Under the pieces are notes generated by a model that did no database searches, was not told where the DNA came from, and saw only the letters and a list, made by a program, of their open reading frames with translations. Of a stretch of 64,000 bases of DNA, positions 55,401 through 62,411 are shown one piece after another (position 1 is the first letter of the stretch; each line of letters begins with the position of its first letter). Source of the DNA: Molanna angustata (lineage: Eukaryota > Arthropoda > Insecta > Trichoptera > Molannidae). A program made the translations under genes and the position numbers. The stretch spans positions 6,662,204 to 6,726,203 of the forward strand of contig OY754982.1 in the NCBI GenBank assembly GCA_963576475.1, written 5' to 3'.

Positions 55401-58400
55401 TCAACACTTCTGGAAACGCTGGCACAACGAATACCTCAATACCTTACAACAGAGATCAAAATGGTCAAGGTCTACTCCAAACCTTAAAGTAGGACAGTTA
55501 GTACTTATAAAGGATGAACGTCTTCCTCCTTTAAAATGGGTTTTAGGAAGAATAACACATGTCCATCCTGGAAAGGATAACGTCGTTAGGGTTGCTACTG
55601 TTAAAACCCAAAGCGGTACTTTTGTTCGTCCTGCATTAAAATTATGTCCATTACCGATCGAATAGGTAAACATAATGTATTTTTATTTATTTTTTTTTTT
55701 TTTTTAATTTTTTTTTTTTTTTTTGTAAGACCATGTTGCGTCTTCGCTTTATTTGTTTTTTAAGACCATGTTGCGTCTTCGCCTTATTTGTTTTTTTTAA
55801 GACCATGTTGCGTCTTCGCTTTATTTGTGTTTTAAGACCTAGTTGCGTCTTCATATGTAATTTGTATTATTGAATAAAAATTTGTTTTGTGTACTTATAT
55901 ATAAATATACTCATATTATGTATACAGACAACTTACGTGAACATGAATATAGGATAAAATATTGTGTTTGCTTTTCTTTTCTTTTTCACTTTTAATTTGC
56001 AGACCAAATTAGGTGGGCGGTATGTTGGCGCAGATGACAGATACTTCCTTTGTGTACCTATCCTCATCTTCCTGACATACCTAAAATCACCATACCTACA
56101 TCCATACCTGAACGTGGCAACAACAATCTCGCCTCGGTTCGCGCGCGGGCCAACCACGTTCTCCAGTCTCTCGAGAATACGCGTCTTTGCACCATCTCGT
56201 GTTACACAAGCGCCGTGCGCCATAGATATAAAAACATTAAATTACGTTCGCGGCTTTCGCACGTATATTACAGACAAAATTGTGAACATAGTTTTATTGA
56301 ATCAGTGACGAGAAGGAAGAACAAACGCGACAGAGGAAAAGAAGAAACCAGCTGGCACAGTAAGTCCACTCCTTTTCATTTTCCGTCTAGTCCAATCTGT
56401 TCTTTGCCGATATCGCACAGGTTTGTTTGTTGATTTTGAGCTTTGGTAGGTGTGGTCTTGTTGTGGGGTCGCTATCTTTATATATTTCGATTGTGTTTTA
56501 GTCTGTTTGTGATTTGTGTTTTTGTGTATGGGTTTTGTTCTGTTCTTCCGTTGGTCTCGTCATTGTTGTTAGGGCTTATTGTTGTATTATTGTTCATATT
56601 GGTGGATTCGTTAGTTATGTTTATATTTGGTTGTTCAGTGTTATTTTGCTGTGGTATTATTGATATTTCCTGTGGATTGTTGTGGTTTATTTGCGTATTT
56701 GTTATGTCTTGTGTTAATGTACTTATTCTATTTTGATTACTTATTCTGATTGCGTCTTGTTTTATTTGATCAAGTATTGATAGTTGTATTCTTTTGTTGT
56801 TTATTATAACTCTTTTCTGGTCCGCCAGTCGCTGTTCTGTGATGTGTGAGAGTTCTGGATAAATTGTGGTGAATTGTGTATGTAGCTCCTGTCTGTATCC
56901 AATTATTTGTGTGTCTCCTTGTGTGATAGTGTAGTAGCAACGCATGAGGTTTATGTTCATGTCATCTGTCCATTCCATGCGTTGTCGTGGTTTTCCCGCT
57001 TTGGTGGTTGTCGGTTGACTTGCCGACAAAGCACTTTCAGCAGGTCGGGTGTGTTGGGTTTCGGCTGTTGTTTCTTCGGGTGTCCCGGCATGTGTCCGCC
57101 TGTTCGACAGCATGTCATTAGCGGCTCTCATGCTGCTACGCCCAGCGCTAACTCCGGACGTGCCCTGGCGCTCCCCAGGTAGCGGTGTTTGTCCGAGGCT
57201 TGTGTTTTTTGTGTGATCCATGTATGTGTTGTGTGTTTGTACCCTTTACCCGTTGGCAAGCTACTCGATGTAGTTGTGTAGCTCCCCGCCCCTCACGTAG
57301 TTCTAGATATTTTTAACTGGACGTGGGTTTGGTTTTTGAGGGGCTCATTATTATTATTATTATTACAAATAATATTATAATATATTAATGATCGGGAATG
57401 CAATATTCATACCTTTTTAAGTTAGTGCTCGAGGCGCTGAAAAGAGTAGACCCGGCCCTGAATAGCTAGCAATTAAGTGCTCCAGGCGCCGAAAAATGTA
57501 GACCCGGTCTTGAATATTGCTATCAATAAAGCGCTCCATGCGCCGAAAAGAGTGTTTTTGCCCCTGAATACGATCTTTATTTTACGGAGAACAAGCCGAA
57601 GAGGCGTCGGCAAGGTGGTTTGATGACAACAAGATATGTGCCGGAGGGAGATGGATGCAGTGTGCCCAATGCAGGGATTCGTGGAGAATCAAGGGGGAGG
57701 CATATGTCCAAGAACGAAAAATAAAACAGGCTGAAGAAGATGACGTAGAAGGCCTAGAATAGCTAGCAATTTGGTGCTCCAGGCGCCGAAAAGTGTAGAT
57801 TCAGCCCTGAATAGCAAGAATATAAACCAAGTGTATAATAAATATTTATTTAAAAATATTTATTTATTTTAATTTTTTTTGTTTTTTTTTTTAATATTTA
57901 AGGTGAAAGCAATTGCCTCAGGATTACATGGTGATCTGAAAACCCAAGTACCAATTGCTATTGGAACTATACCACTCTTTACTCAAGCTTATGCGAGTCA
58001 GTACAGCAGTGGACCAACCACTTCAGTATATACTCCTTCAGCTCCACCATTGGAACATTCCAATTTACGTAAGTTTTAATTTTTTTCAATATTGGATCGA
58101 TACATATTTAGTAAATAAAGATTTCCTTTAAATACTTACAGGACAACCTTGACAAAGTCCTGATATTAAGTCGACTATCTAACTAAACATCTTCAAGAAA
58201 AAGCTATAGCAATATAAGAGAACTTTTGAAAAATATAACTTATAACCTTATAACTTTTGATATGCTTAATTTATAGGCCTACAAAACTGTTATACTCAGA
58301 ATTTTTGAAGTTTTGTTTCAGTCAAGGGTTATCAAATTTTGAGTTTTTACTTTATTTTTCCATTTATCTCAGAATCTATAAAAGCTAGAACGCTAAATAT

Positions 58401-59020
58401 TTGTACAAATACAAAATCTCTATTTTTTTCATAAGTTCCAGAGTTTCTCAAACATTTTTTATTTAGAAAAGCATTTTTTTATGATAAATTTATGTGTTCA
58501 ACTGCCTATATTTCCAAAGTTTTTAATAATATAAAAACAAGCCGAAACACGAAACACCCCAACTAGATATTAACATTGTAGTAGTACATCTCATTTTTTT
58601 TACAATTTTTATAAAAATTGAATTTAGTGACGACATCGCTTCATAAAATTTATATGGCAGTCGCCTATACACAATATCTAAGAAGACTTAATAGTTTGAT
58701 ACTAAATCTCCAAACATTCATAGTTTTGTACTTATTCTTCAACTATACGTAGATCGCTATCGACAGTTGGATCTCATGTGTTACATGCAACTAGTACTTA
58801 AATAATCTACCTACTTGTTGTTGTAAAATAAAGTGCAATAAAAATAAATCCACCATTACACGTTTACAAGTTTATTGTATTTTTTTTTGTTATAGCTCCT
58901 CCGACATATGAAGAATCTCAAATGTCATCAGCAATGTTGGAAGCAGATCCAGATGATCAAGATGGCACAGTTTCCTACAAACCCATTTATCCAGTGTTTG
59001 ATTTTTCTCACAACTCATAA
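37322..59020 (+). CDS. Arrestin domain-containing protein, gene C, complete
   Basis: Seven exons: 37322-37439, 38697-38846, 39080-39291, 41086-41268, 46173-46358, 57903-58068 and 58896-59020. They total 1,140 bp and encode 379 residues. N-terminal arrestin domain about residues 1-160 (TGENVTGTVNIIL; CRWTEHHGVGKNRRTVTF; YFSFVLFPTFPSSFEGSLG). C-terminal domain about 160-300 (GFVPGQGISVNCVL; VKAIASGLHGDLKTQVPIAI). A short tail ends with LPPPTYEES, the presumed WW-domain ligand. Role by family: adaptor for ubiquitin-ligase-driven trafficking of membrane proteins. Every splice site is GT-AG and every phase fits. Introns 4 and 5 (4.9 and 11.5 kb) hold the two largest transposons in the window. No TATA or CRE was seen upstream; a degenerate LINE abuts the 5' side. 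Confidence 0.9.
38697..38846 (+). CDS. Gene C exon 2
   Basis: 150 bp, acceptor gatctag, donor GAAG|gtatat, phase 1 on both sides. Encodes DLAFQAKGQTLCRWTEHHG, GKNRRTVTFRGHEEHF and TGQYVIE. Confidence 0.85.
39080..39291 (+). CDS. Gene C exon 3
   Basis: 212 bp, acceptor ttttacag, donor CAGT|gtaagt. Encodes DGCAVLPQGVHKFYFSF, PSSFEGSLGRIFYCIKVTSK and TQYDLNINPINS. Confidence 0.87.
39415..39775 (-). mobile_element. RTE-like LINE 3' end fragment
   Basis: Minus frame of 114 codons with ARERQRIDSFEMWCWR, IIKELKIEDRLFAICQYIT, RWMDQIGASTGTSVVEAM and an ATGATG-rich tail. In gene C intron 3. Confidence 0.7.
40340..40970 (-). mobile_element. L2/CR1-like LINE 3' end
   Basis: Minus frame 40964-40455: FIVSRLDYCNIIYAGLPQ, LERLQSVFNAAARLI, HITPLLKDLHWLRISERIQY, YKVIHGRAPKYLMDLC, VVGPVQWNKLPYRLRSIDS, stop. 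3' UTR with GGCGCTATAGAAATTATCC and an ATT-repeat tail (40342-40358). Intact over its last 169 codons. Gene C intron 3, opposite strand. Confidence 0.8.
41086..41268 (+). CDS. Gene C exon 4
   Basis: 183 bp, phase 0, acceptor aattccag, donor GAAG|gtatgt. Encodes MPIKQEVRKDFAFLF, SGFVPGQGISVNCVLNNN and LISLEK. Confidence 0.87.
42319..45271. mobile_element. 2.95-kb DNA transposon with ~300-bp TIRs, TA-flanked
   Basis: Left end GGGTGGGTCGAAAAAAAG and right end CTTTTTTTCGACCCACCC are the tips of inverted repeats about 300 bp long (roughly 42319-42615 and 44970-45271), similar but not identical. Each end abuts TA, the likely target duplication. The interior, on the minus strand in broken frames, gives LSKDQQYLLDI (near 43630) and NAYLTNPENDLLTMLVDKRK, HIRELCFRRILKARQ (near 43250). 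This recalls a widespread uncharacterised arthropod protein family found in such elements; I cannot name its superfamily. In gene C intron 4. Confidence 0.75.
42961..43668 (-). pseudogene. Decayed internal gene of the long-TIR transposon
   Basis: Several stop codons and shifts interrupt the minus-strand reading. Recognisable pieces are LSKDQQYLLDI, PENDLLTMLVDKRKHI, RELCFRRILKARQ and DDIKSVINIFIMT. No catalytic motif could be assigned. Function unknown; it may be the element's former transposase or an accessory gene. Confidence 0.5.
45540..46015 (-). pseudogene. LINE RNase H domain, third Asp changed
   Basis: Minus frame 46011-45544 is a ribonuclease H domain of the type found at the C-terminus of I/R1-like LINEs: MYTDGSKM (first Asp), YSAECLAI (Glu), ILSNSLGSLKSL (where SDS is expected, so Asp replaced by Asn), WIPSHIGINGNEIADELAKQA (His and last Asp). 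An isolated fragment, cut off at both ends, probably inactive. In gene C intron 4, 160 bp before exon 5. Confidence 0.75.
46173..46358 (+). CDS. Gene C exon 5
   Basis: 186 bp, phase 0, acceptor tttttttag, donor TTAAG|gtatct. Encodes MATYVCTSPYEKQRFDKG, YVGRGLNKGESMSLPVILK and LLTVKYILK. Confidence 0.87.
46512..46876 (+). mobile_element. Repeat S3, diverged copy
   Basis: GCAGCACCGGCTTAGAAAAATG at the start, TACAACAGGAAAAATAACATC, GCACACCCGCACACC, ATTGTGGGATATGCCGGATG at the end. Contains an extra internal duplication of TTCCACCTTT. Confidence 0.65.
46905..46998 (+). mobile_element. SINE type 2 tail, target of the R4/Dong-like insertion
   Basis: GAAACACTGGTCAGTTGGAAG, GGCAATAAACTCGCCACTTG, CAAGGTGCAAGGAAG then (ATT)n. 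The R4/Dong-like element begins inside the ATT run; more ATT repeats follow its other end at 57347-57366. Confidence 0.75.
47101..48207 (-). pseudogene. R4/Dong-like ORF C-terminal part (RLE endonuclease)
   Basis: 368-codon open stretch. YTFGIIKWTNTELDDLN and FTLPREEGGRGLIDIKNLH are the conserved region after the RT in R2/R4-type elements; CRKCKLQKETIEHITGG is the zinc-binding motif; RPDITLIDK and YLIEISIP supply the PD-(D/E)xK nuclease residues. Cut off from the RT by a frameshift near 48230. Confidence 0.85.
48251..49240 (-). pseudogene. R4/Dong-like reverse transcriptase region, frameshifted
   Basis: From about 49240 down: LLHKCVTENQNLPSFFTKGI, SKYRPITCLPTIYKILT, AYIDYQKAFDSVPHSWL, GIFQGDSLSALWF. 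After a frameshift near 48560, HLLYMDDLKLYSKN and MKFGIDKCNTCSIVRGK follow. The catalytic Asp residues persist although the frame is broken. Confidence 0.8.
49909..50305 (+). repeat. BEL/Pao 5' LTR
   Basis: 397 bp, TG...CA. Contains TATAAAA at 50113-50119, a likely core promoter, and a GTAAGT near 50250 that could serve as a splice donor. Confidence 0.93.
50560..55665 (+). CDS. BEL/Pao gag-pol polyprotein, 1,701 aa, intact
   Basis: One unbroken frame. Gag-like part with DUF1759-type region about residues 120-290 (PTFNGIDIKSWSYFYSMF). Three zinc-knuckle-like motifs at about 317, 350 and 368 (CPLCSGAHFLYKC, CTNCFKQHAYKNC, CRTCNKRHHTLLH). Aspartic protease with DSGS at 447. Reverse transcriptase about 640-900 with VRVVFDGSS and the YVDD box (Asp854, Asp855). 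RNase H with Asp1029, Glu1070, Asp1102. Integrase with a zinc motif ending C1369xxC1372 and DDE residues Asp1404, Asp1470, Glu1524 (PHFGGIFEAGIKS). C-terminal DUF5641-type region from about 1610 (WKRWHNEYL). Length is usual for the family. All catalytic residues that I can check are present. Start is the first ATG after the LTR in this frame. Confidence 0.95.
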   Translation: MSDKKLLSLQAKRDRIISRLQITYDLLKDNSKKDIFLSRCTKLLDWYNEFESLQEDIHEILLSLENKHNEISQLNAISTQTDQLYFEILCKQKSFQSDICETSKVTKIHNNDNIRPPIINLPTFNGIDIKSWSYFYSMFKSVIHDVPTYSNIEKFHYLLSVVSGPALGIIKSLPLIDENYHIAWDILVNQYQNSRILFAHYVDEILNIRTLQSESASGISKILNTFQENIQALESMKIENLFDKFIAHMVIKNLDVTTRRTIESKLKIEEIPSSETVYSFLRNHCRTLEIVTPNVSKEKKGHIKTLLSSNNPHFSKCPLCSGAHFLYKCAQFMEMSPYQRKEKIQSLNRCTNCFKQHAYKNCNSKYTCRTCNKRHHTLLHFEFTPSNDSTHQGTGAGVSAPATALNARAADRYNMYSSRANSVLLGTARIQIKNNNNIFECIRVVIDSGSQVSVITLECVRRLKLKINKCNIPLNGLGNSIINNCLGITTCFIKPKNKTGPMLKCTAIVIKEITSHLPACNLSSQIISQFQKLYLADEFYHKPGPIDMLLGADMYLDIINSNNHEIIRGTPGAINSIFGYIITGRIEMKQHEISSSFLIETNTSLCDMIKQFWEVEETPSYSNLNTDDNLAENIFASKHNRENDGRYVVPMLLKTENIPINNSFQLADTRLRKLQFRFQKNQDLANTYGKFIQEYESLGHMKRVPINSESFFLPHHCVFNPSSDTTKVRVVFDGSSKTEPDNICLNDLLLSGPKLQTEIPCMMLNFRFHKYVFTADICKMYRQILILPSDRKFQHILWRQSPDSPLIDFELQTITYGLSSSPFLAIRTLRQLAMDENSKYPEAARALVEDFYVDDLATGAETLESACQLKNDITALLKLGQLELSKWQSNSPSLLKQDFIGTSESRSFDNTETDKIVKLLGIQWLPQTDNFTYDIKIIPTESCTKRNILSIVARLFDPLGWITPVLFFAKCLMQELWKLRADWDDPVPSDIQNRWDTLVGQLSLLRTLKIPRYYNTLSTSRLILVGFCDASQLGYAAVAYLVNLNTNTTHLMMGKSKVAPLKTLSIPRLELCGAVLLTKLIKYIMSSVNFSQQIENVFLFTDSTIVLAWIKTPPYSLKTFVANRVVQILDNVPTAIWKHVISEENCADCGSRGLLPKDIVSHPLWFSGPSWLHKHKNDWPCSVNIELENIPDIKSVNTKTLISQLVPNSMLCKYSSLNKLQRVIAWILRFVNRCRKINIIKQNQLSLTTFELNAALTKIICIEQDTYFLDEKNKLKNGIPCSRHIQILKPFLDSCGILRVGGRLQYSKLPYDSKFPILLPKTCHLAYLIIDYYHKIYLHAGPRSLQSMISRKYWILGARNKIRSQLSKCIICHKLKATAFPPLMGDLPPSCVQQSRPFAKVGVDFGGPFLLKDHKRRGAKSSKAYLCLFVCLSTKALHLEVVSDLSSEAFLAALNRFTDRRGLCSEIISDNGTNFVGANRHLKDVHKFFTTSPQREKIYDTLSERGIIWSFSPPSSPHFGGIFEAGIKSVKYHLKRVMSEIQLTYEEFATLLTRIEAILNSRPLCQISTDPEEVDALTPGHFLIGGNLMSVPDYDWSESPSNRLSRWQHLQKMSQHFWKRWHNEYLNTLQQRSKWSRSTPNLKVGQLVLIKDERLPPLKWVLGRITHVHPGKDNVVRVATVKTQSGTFVRPALKLCPLPIE
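55690..55850 (+). repeat. Tandem ~37-bp repeats in BEL 3' region
   Basis: TAAGACCATGTTGCGTCTTCG plus CTTTATTTG and a T-run, three and a half copies, between the gag-pol stop and the 3' LTR. Confidence 0.8.
56023..56419 (+). repeat. BEL/Pao 3' LTR
   Basis: 397 bp, identical to the 5' LTR except at one base. Confidence 0.93.
56478..57221 (-). pseudogene. R4/Dong-like ORF N-terminal part
   Basis: 247 codons from ATG, hydrophilic Thr/Ser/Pro-rich start, then the conserved MEWTDDMNINLMRCYY and YPELSHITEQRLADQKRVI block and an Asn-rich linker. A stop lies about 55 bp before the BEL insertion point. Continues in principle at 49897. Confidence 0.75.
57420..57800. repeat. ~54-bp GC-rich minisatellite split by a LINE fragment
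   Basis: GTGCTCCAGGCGCCGAAAA or close variants start near 57425, 57477, 57532 and 57774, each followed by GTAGACCCGG-like text and CTGAATAGC. Between the third and fourth copies sits a LINE piece (57585-57765). Confidence 0.8.
57585..57765 (+). mobile_element. LINE 3' end fragment
   Basis: GGAGAACAAGCCGAAGAGGC, then GATGACAACAAGATATGTGC, GGAGGGAGATGGATGCAGTG, GGAGGCATATGTCCAAGAA; matches 60255-60510 in reverse orientation. Confidence 0.7.
57903..58068 (+). CDS. Gene C exon 6
   Basis: 166 bp, acceptor atatttaag, donor TTAC|gtaagt, ends phase 1. Encodes VKAIASGLHGDLKTQVPIAI, GTIPLFTQAYASQYSSG and PSAPPLEHSNL. Confidence 0.87.
58069..58895 (+). other. Gene C intron 6
   Basis: 827 bp, AT-rich, GT-AG. 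No repeat recognised. Confidence 0.6.
58896..59020 (+). CDS. Gene C terminal exon with PPxY
   Basis: 125 bp, acceptor gttatag. Completes a Pro codon to read PPPTYEESQMSSAMLEAD, then DDQDGTVSYKPIY and ends SHNS stop. An ATTAAA lies about 30 bp after the stop. Confidence 0.87.
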
Positions 59021-59089
59021 AAAGTCATAAAAAAATATAGTATTCAATTAAACTCTTAAATTCACTACTTTTTTCCCCGGTATAGATGT

Positions 59090-59352
59090 TTTCCCTTTTT
59101 TCCTAAATATATTTTTATTTTGTTTTTATTTTCGTATTATTATCTATGTATGTATGCTTACTTACTTACTTAAGTAAGTAAGTAAGTAAGCATCTAAATA
59201 TAGGTATATTTTGTGATCGTCCAAGGCATTGCTGAAAATTAACTGCGCTGTGGTTCCCCACAACTTTGTGTACAGCTGAACAATTGCCTATTTGTTGTAA
59301 AATAGTGCAAAAAAATGAATAATTACCTATTTGTTATTTTGCAACAAATTAA
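59090..59352 (+). mobile_element. LINE 3' UTR fragment
   Basis: TTGTGATCGTCCAAGGCATTGCTGAAAA and TGTACAGCTGAACAATTGCC match the 3' UTR of the LINE at 17575-19265. A (TTAC)n/(GTAA)n palindrome of about 36 bp (59157-59192) is inserted relative to that copy. It starts only ~70 bp after the gene C stop. Confidence 0.75.
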
Positions 59353-59850
59353 ATTCCATTCATTCATACATTAATTAATTAATTAATTCATTCATTCATT
59401 CATTCATTCATTCATTCATTCATTCATTCATTCATTCATTCATTCATTCATTCATTCATTAATTAATTAATTCATTCATTCATTCATTCATTCATTCATT
59501 CATTCATTCATTCATTCATTCATTCATTCATTCATTCATTCATTCATTCATTCATTCATTCATTCATTCATTCATTCATTCATTCATTCATTCATTCATT
59601 CATTCATTCATTCATTCATTCATTCATTCATTCATTCATCCATTCATCCATTCATCCATTCATTCATTCATTCATTCATCCATCCATTCATTCATTCATT
59701 CATTCATTCATTCATTCATTCATTCATTCATTCATTCATTCATTCATTCATTCATTCATTCATTCATTCATTCATTCATTCATTCATTCATTCATTCATT
59801 CATTCATTCATTCATTCATTCATTCATTCATTCATTCATTCGTTCGTTTA
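59353..59850. repeat. (CATT)n microsatellite, ~490 bp
   Basis: Almost pure CATT/ATTC tetramers with AATT, CATC and CGTT interruptions. Directly continues the LINE 3' UTR, so it is its expanded tail. Confidence 0.95.
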
Positions 59851-60249
59851 TTTATTTTATTTAAACTTCTTGACGGTTAATTATTCGTAATGAAACCTCA
59901 ATAAACTTCATAATCCTTCTCTATACTAGTTTTGCAAAATTTGTGTTATATGTAATGGTCATTATATGGATAGTTAATTGTCTTATTTAATGTAATTTGT
60001 TTATAACCGTAAATAAATAAATAACGAAATAGCAAATTATTGTCCCAATTTTTATTATACAGGATGATAATTGACCTGACATGGCCCTTATATCATATGG
60101 TAAAGGGCTCAATCAGCCGTATCGATCATACTGAAAAATGGAAGTAAACAAATATAGATAGGTACCTACATGTAATACAAATCTTTTTATTTGAAATTGT
60201 AAATCTAATTATTATTAATATTAATTACACATAATTATTAAATATTTAC

Positions 60250-60515
60250 AAAGCTTCTTCTTCTTCTTCTTCAGCCAGTTTTCATCCATTCTTGGACAAA
60301 GGCCTCCCCTTTGATCCTCCACAACTCCCTGTCTTGGGCACACTGCATCCATCTCCCTCCGGCACATTTCTTGATGTCATCAGACCACCTTGCCTGGGGT
60401 CTGCCAACACCTCTTCGGCTTGTTCTCGGTCGCCATTCTAAGATCTTTTTGGTCCATCGTGAATCCTGGCATCTGGCAATATGCCCAGCCCAGCTCCACT
60501 TAAGGCCAGCGCATT
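60250..60515 (-). mobile_element. LINE 3' end fragment
   Basis: Minus frame: LKWSWAGHIARCQDSRWTKK, ILEWRPRTSRRGVGRPQARW, GRWMQCAQDRELWRIKGEAF, stop, then a GAA-repeat tail (60255-60272). This is the usual C-terminus of an insect endonuclease/RT LINE. Copy of 57585-57765. Confidence 0.75.
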
Positions 60516-60539
60516 TACAAAGCATAATAATTAATTTAT

Positions 60540-61190
60540 TAAGGGGACATATACTTAAACCTAAACACCCCAATTTGAAATTAAATATCTCAAATATGTT
60601 AAACAGTGTTTTTCTAAAAAAAATACAATAAGTATTTTAAACATTTTTCTAGTTAATATTTACAGTTTTAAAATTCAGCATTAATTCCCCTAAACAAATA
60701 AAAATTATCCTTTTTCACGGCATTTTTCTTAAATTTTTCCATAACTATATGTCGTAGAGAAATAAATCGTTTATGTGCTTAAAGATTGCATATAATCAGA
60801 GTAAATGTTAGTGATATTTTTTTAATTTCATGTCAGGTTTGTTCTTAAAATGCGATAAATCAACAAATTTGTGGTTTCCGATAATTTTAAATCACGTATA
60901 AACCCTTTTAACGCCCGCGATAGTTACCCTTACTAACGCGTAGGTTCATAGTGCATAAGGCGATTTTAATATATCATGTTTTCAATCAATCGATTTCAAA
61001 TAATCAGTCAGTTGATTTACCCTCTTCAAATAATATTTTAAACATTAAAGAAGTCCATAATTAAAAAAATATACGAATATTCTGGTATAAGTAACATTGT
61101 TTGATCTTCTACACATAAACAAGGTTTTCGGACTATACTAGTCCATCCTCATTAATACCTAAAATGTGACTGTACCAGACTATATTTTTG
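60540..61190. other. AT-rich intergenic DNA, nothing assigned
   Basis: Contains no gene that I can support. The words ATGTCGTAGAGAAATAAATC and CAAATTTGTGGTTT near 60750-60880 recur in similar form at 37630-37760, so this is a diverged copy of a sequence also found in gene C intron 1. Confidence 0.45.
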
Positions 61191-61500
61191 AATAGAATCA
61201 GATGAAAACAAGTGGAATCGCAACCAAGTGGACTCGCAACCGAGTGGGCTTACATCAAATCGCCCTTCGCACCCAAGTGGCAGCAGCCAAGAAGTTTCCT
61301 AGACCATGGTGGGGTATTGTGCGGTACATATGTGGGTTTCGTTTGGATTTTAAAAATAATTTGTTTGTTTTAGTCTCTAGTTACTTGCTTATCATCTTCA
61401 TACTGTTTTTTTTTATCTAAATAAATGATTACTACTTTTTCTTAAATGAATCAGGTTCAGAAAATCGAATCCAACTTAATAAGGCTTCACTGTACAAAAT

Positions 61501-61695
61501 GGATAGCCTAGTCTTCACACCATTTTTGTAAACCTAACCTACAAAAGTTTGGTAAAAATAGGTTGGTTAGGTTTGGTTGTAGTTATAATTGCGACTTAAA
61601 AATAAATGACCTTAAAATAAATGACTAAATTGGTATTTTTACCAAACTTTTGTAGGTTATGTTTAAAAAAAAATGGTGTGAAGACTAGGCTATCC
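61501..61695. mobile_element. 195-bp MITE, ~60-bp TIRs, 9-bp target duplication
   Basis: GGATAGCCTAGTCTTCACAC... inverted as ...GTGTGAAGACTAGGCTATCC, arms pairing for about 60 bp with a small indel. GTACAAAAT stands on both sides (61492-61500, 61696-61704). Long TIRs with a 9-bp duplication fit a Mutator-like (MULE) MITE. Confidence 0.85.
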
Positions 61696-62411
61696 GTACA
61701 AAATACCCCACTATTGCAATATCATCATCAGTAGATAGTAATAATGAATTGAATTACCGTTACTTTATTATTAAGTGCCTATTGTTCCGAGCCCTCGATT
61801 CCACAGAGAGTAGATCGTCGCGCGTCCATCTTGAATCTTCCGTACAAATGATAATTATATCTCGCATTCAACATGGCGTACCGCTGCATGGTGATTAATT
61901 TTCAAAATGGCGGAAGAGCCACTATTGTGCCACACGTGTGTGACCTACATTTTCACTATCAGAACACAACATTTGAAATAATAATATATTGGTGGTGGAT
62001 TCAAACAGAATTCAGAAGTAGGACACGACCAAAGCAATTCCAGTTTAATTAGTCTTCTTCTTCACCCCTTTGTGTCATCTCCTGTCCGAAGTTTGTGATA
62101 AAATAAGCGATATTATCTCATTTGTCACCACACAGAAATGAGAATCAGAGCTTTGATAAACCGACAGATTATTTTTTTCACATCGTTTTATTGACAATGA
62201 AGCTAAAAACTTGAGTTCTAATCCGGGGCCTGCAGCTCAGGAGACAGATATGAAACTAACTGTTCCGACTGATTGTGCTTTGAACTCAAAATGTAGGTAT
62301 ATATAAATAAGAGATAGTTTATCCTTAAAAAAATAATTTCCGTTAACACTAACAAATCTAACGCCACAAATGTTATAATCTTTTTTCAGTAATCTAGTTT
62401 TTAATGATAAT

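Larger units (their letters stand above)
49909..56419 (+). mobile_element. BEL/Pao LTR retrotransposon, full length, young
   Basis: 6,511 bp bounded by two 397-bp LTRs (49909-50305 and 56023-56419) that differ at one position that I can find (50022 T versus 56136 G). LTRs start TG and end CA. A 5-bp duplication GGTTT flanks the element (49904-49908 and 56420-56424), within the 4-6 bp usual for BEL/Pao. A single long gag-pol frame lies between. A candidate primer site starts shortly inside the 5' LTR (TGGTCCTTTCGAGCGG near 50315) and a purine run AGGTGGGCGG precedes the 3' LTR. No envelope-like frame. Confidence 0.95.
46985..57366 (-). mobile_element. R4/Dong-like non-LTR retrotransposon, split by BEL/Pao
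   Basis: Minus-strand element, about 3.87 kb without the BEL insertion. Pieces in order: N-terminal frame 57221-56478 with RQRMEWTDDMNINLMRCYY and ITEQRLADQKRVI (Myb-like DNA-binding region of this clade). After the BEL element, 49897-49505, then a TAA. RT fragments follow: KYRPITCLPTIYKILTSI, YIDYQKAFDSVPHSWL (catalytic Asp), KTGIFQGDSLSALWFCISLN, LLYMDDLKLYSKN (catalytic DD), each in shifting frames. The C-terminal frame 48207-47101 has a Cys-rich motif CRKCKLQKETIEHI and a restriction-like endonuclease core RPDITLIDK..YLIEISIP. Both ends abut ATT/TAA repeats. Dong in Bombyx is known to target TAA repeats. Dead copy: at least one stop and several frameshifts. Confidence 0.85.

Noticed and set aside
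49909..56419. Endogenous retrovirus with envelope
   Set aside because: No frame between the gag-pol stop and the 3' LTR; only tandem repeats and T-runs. Domain order and target size fit BEL/Pao.
46985..57366. R2-type element in ribosomal DNA
   Set aside because: No 28S sequence at either flank; both ends abut ATT/TAA repeats, as for Dong-like elements.
57903..58079. Gene C ending at the TAA shortly after 58068
   Set aside because: The gtaagt donor and in-phase PPPTYEES exon at 58896 support continued splicing.
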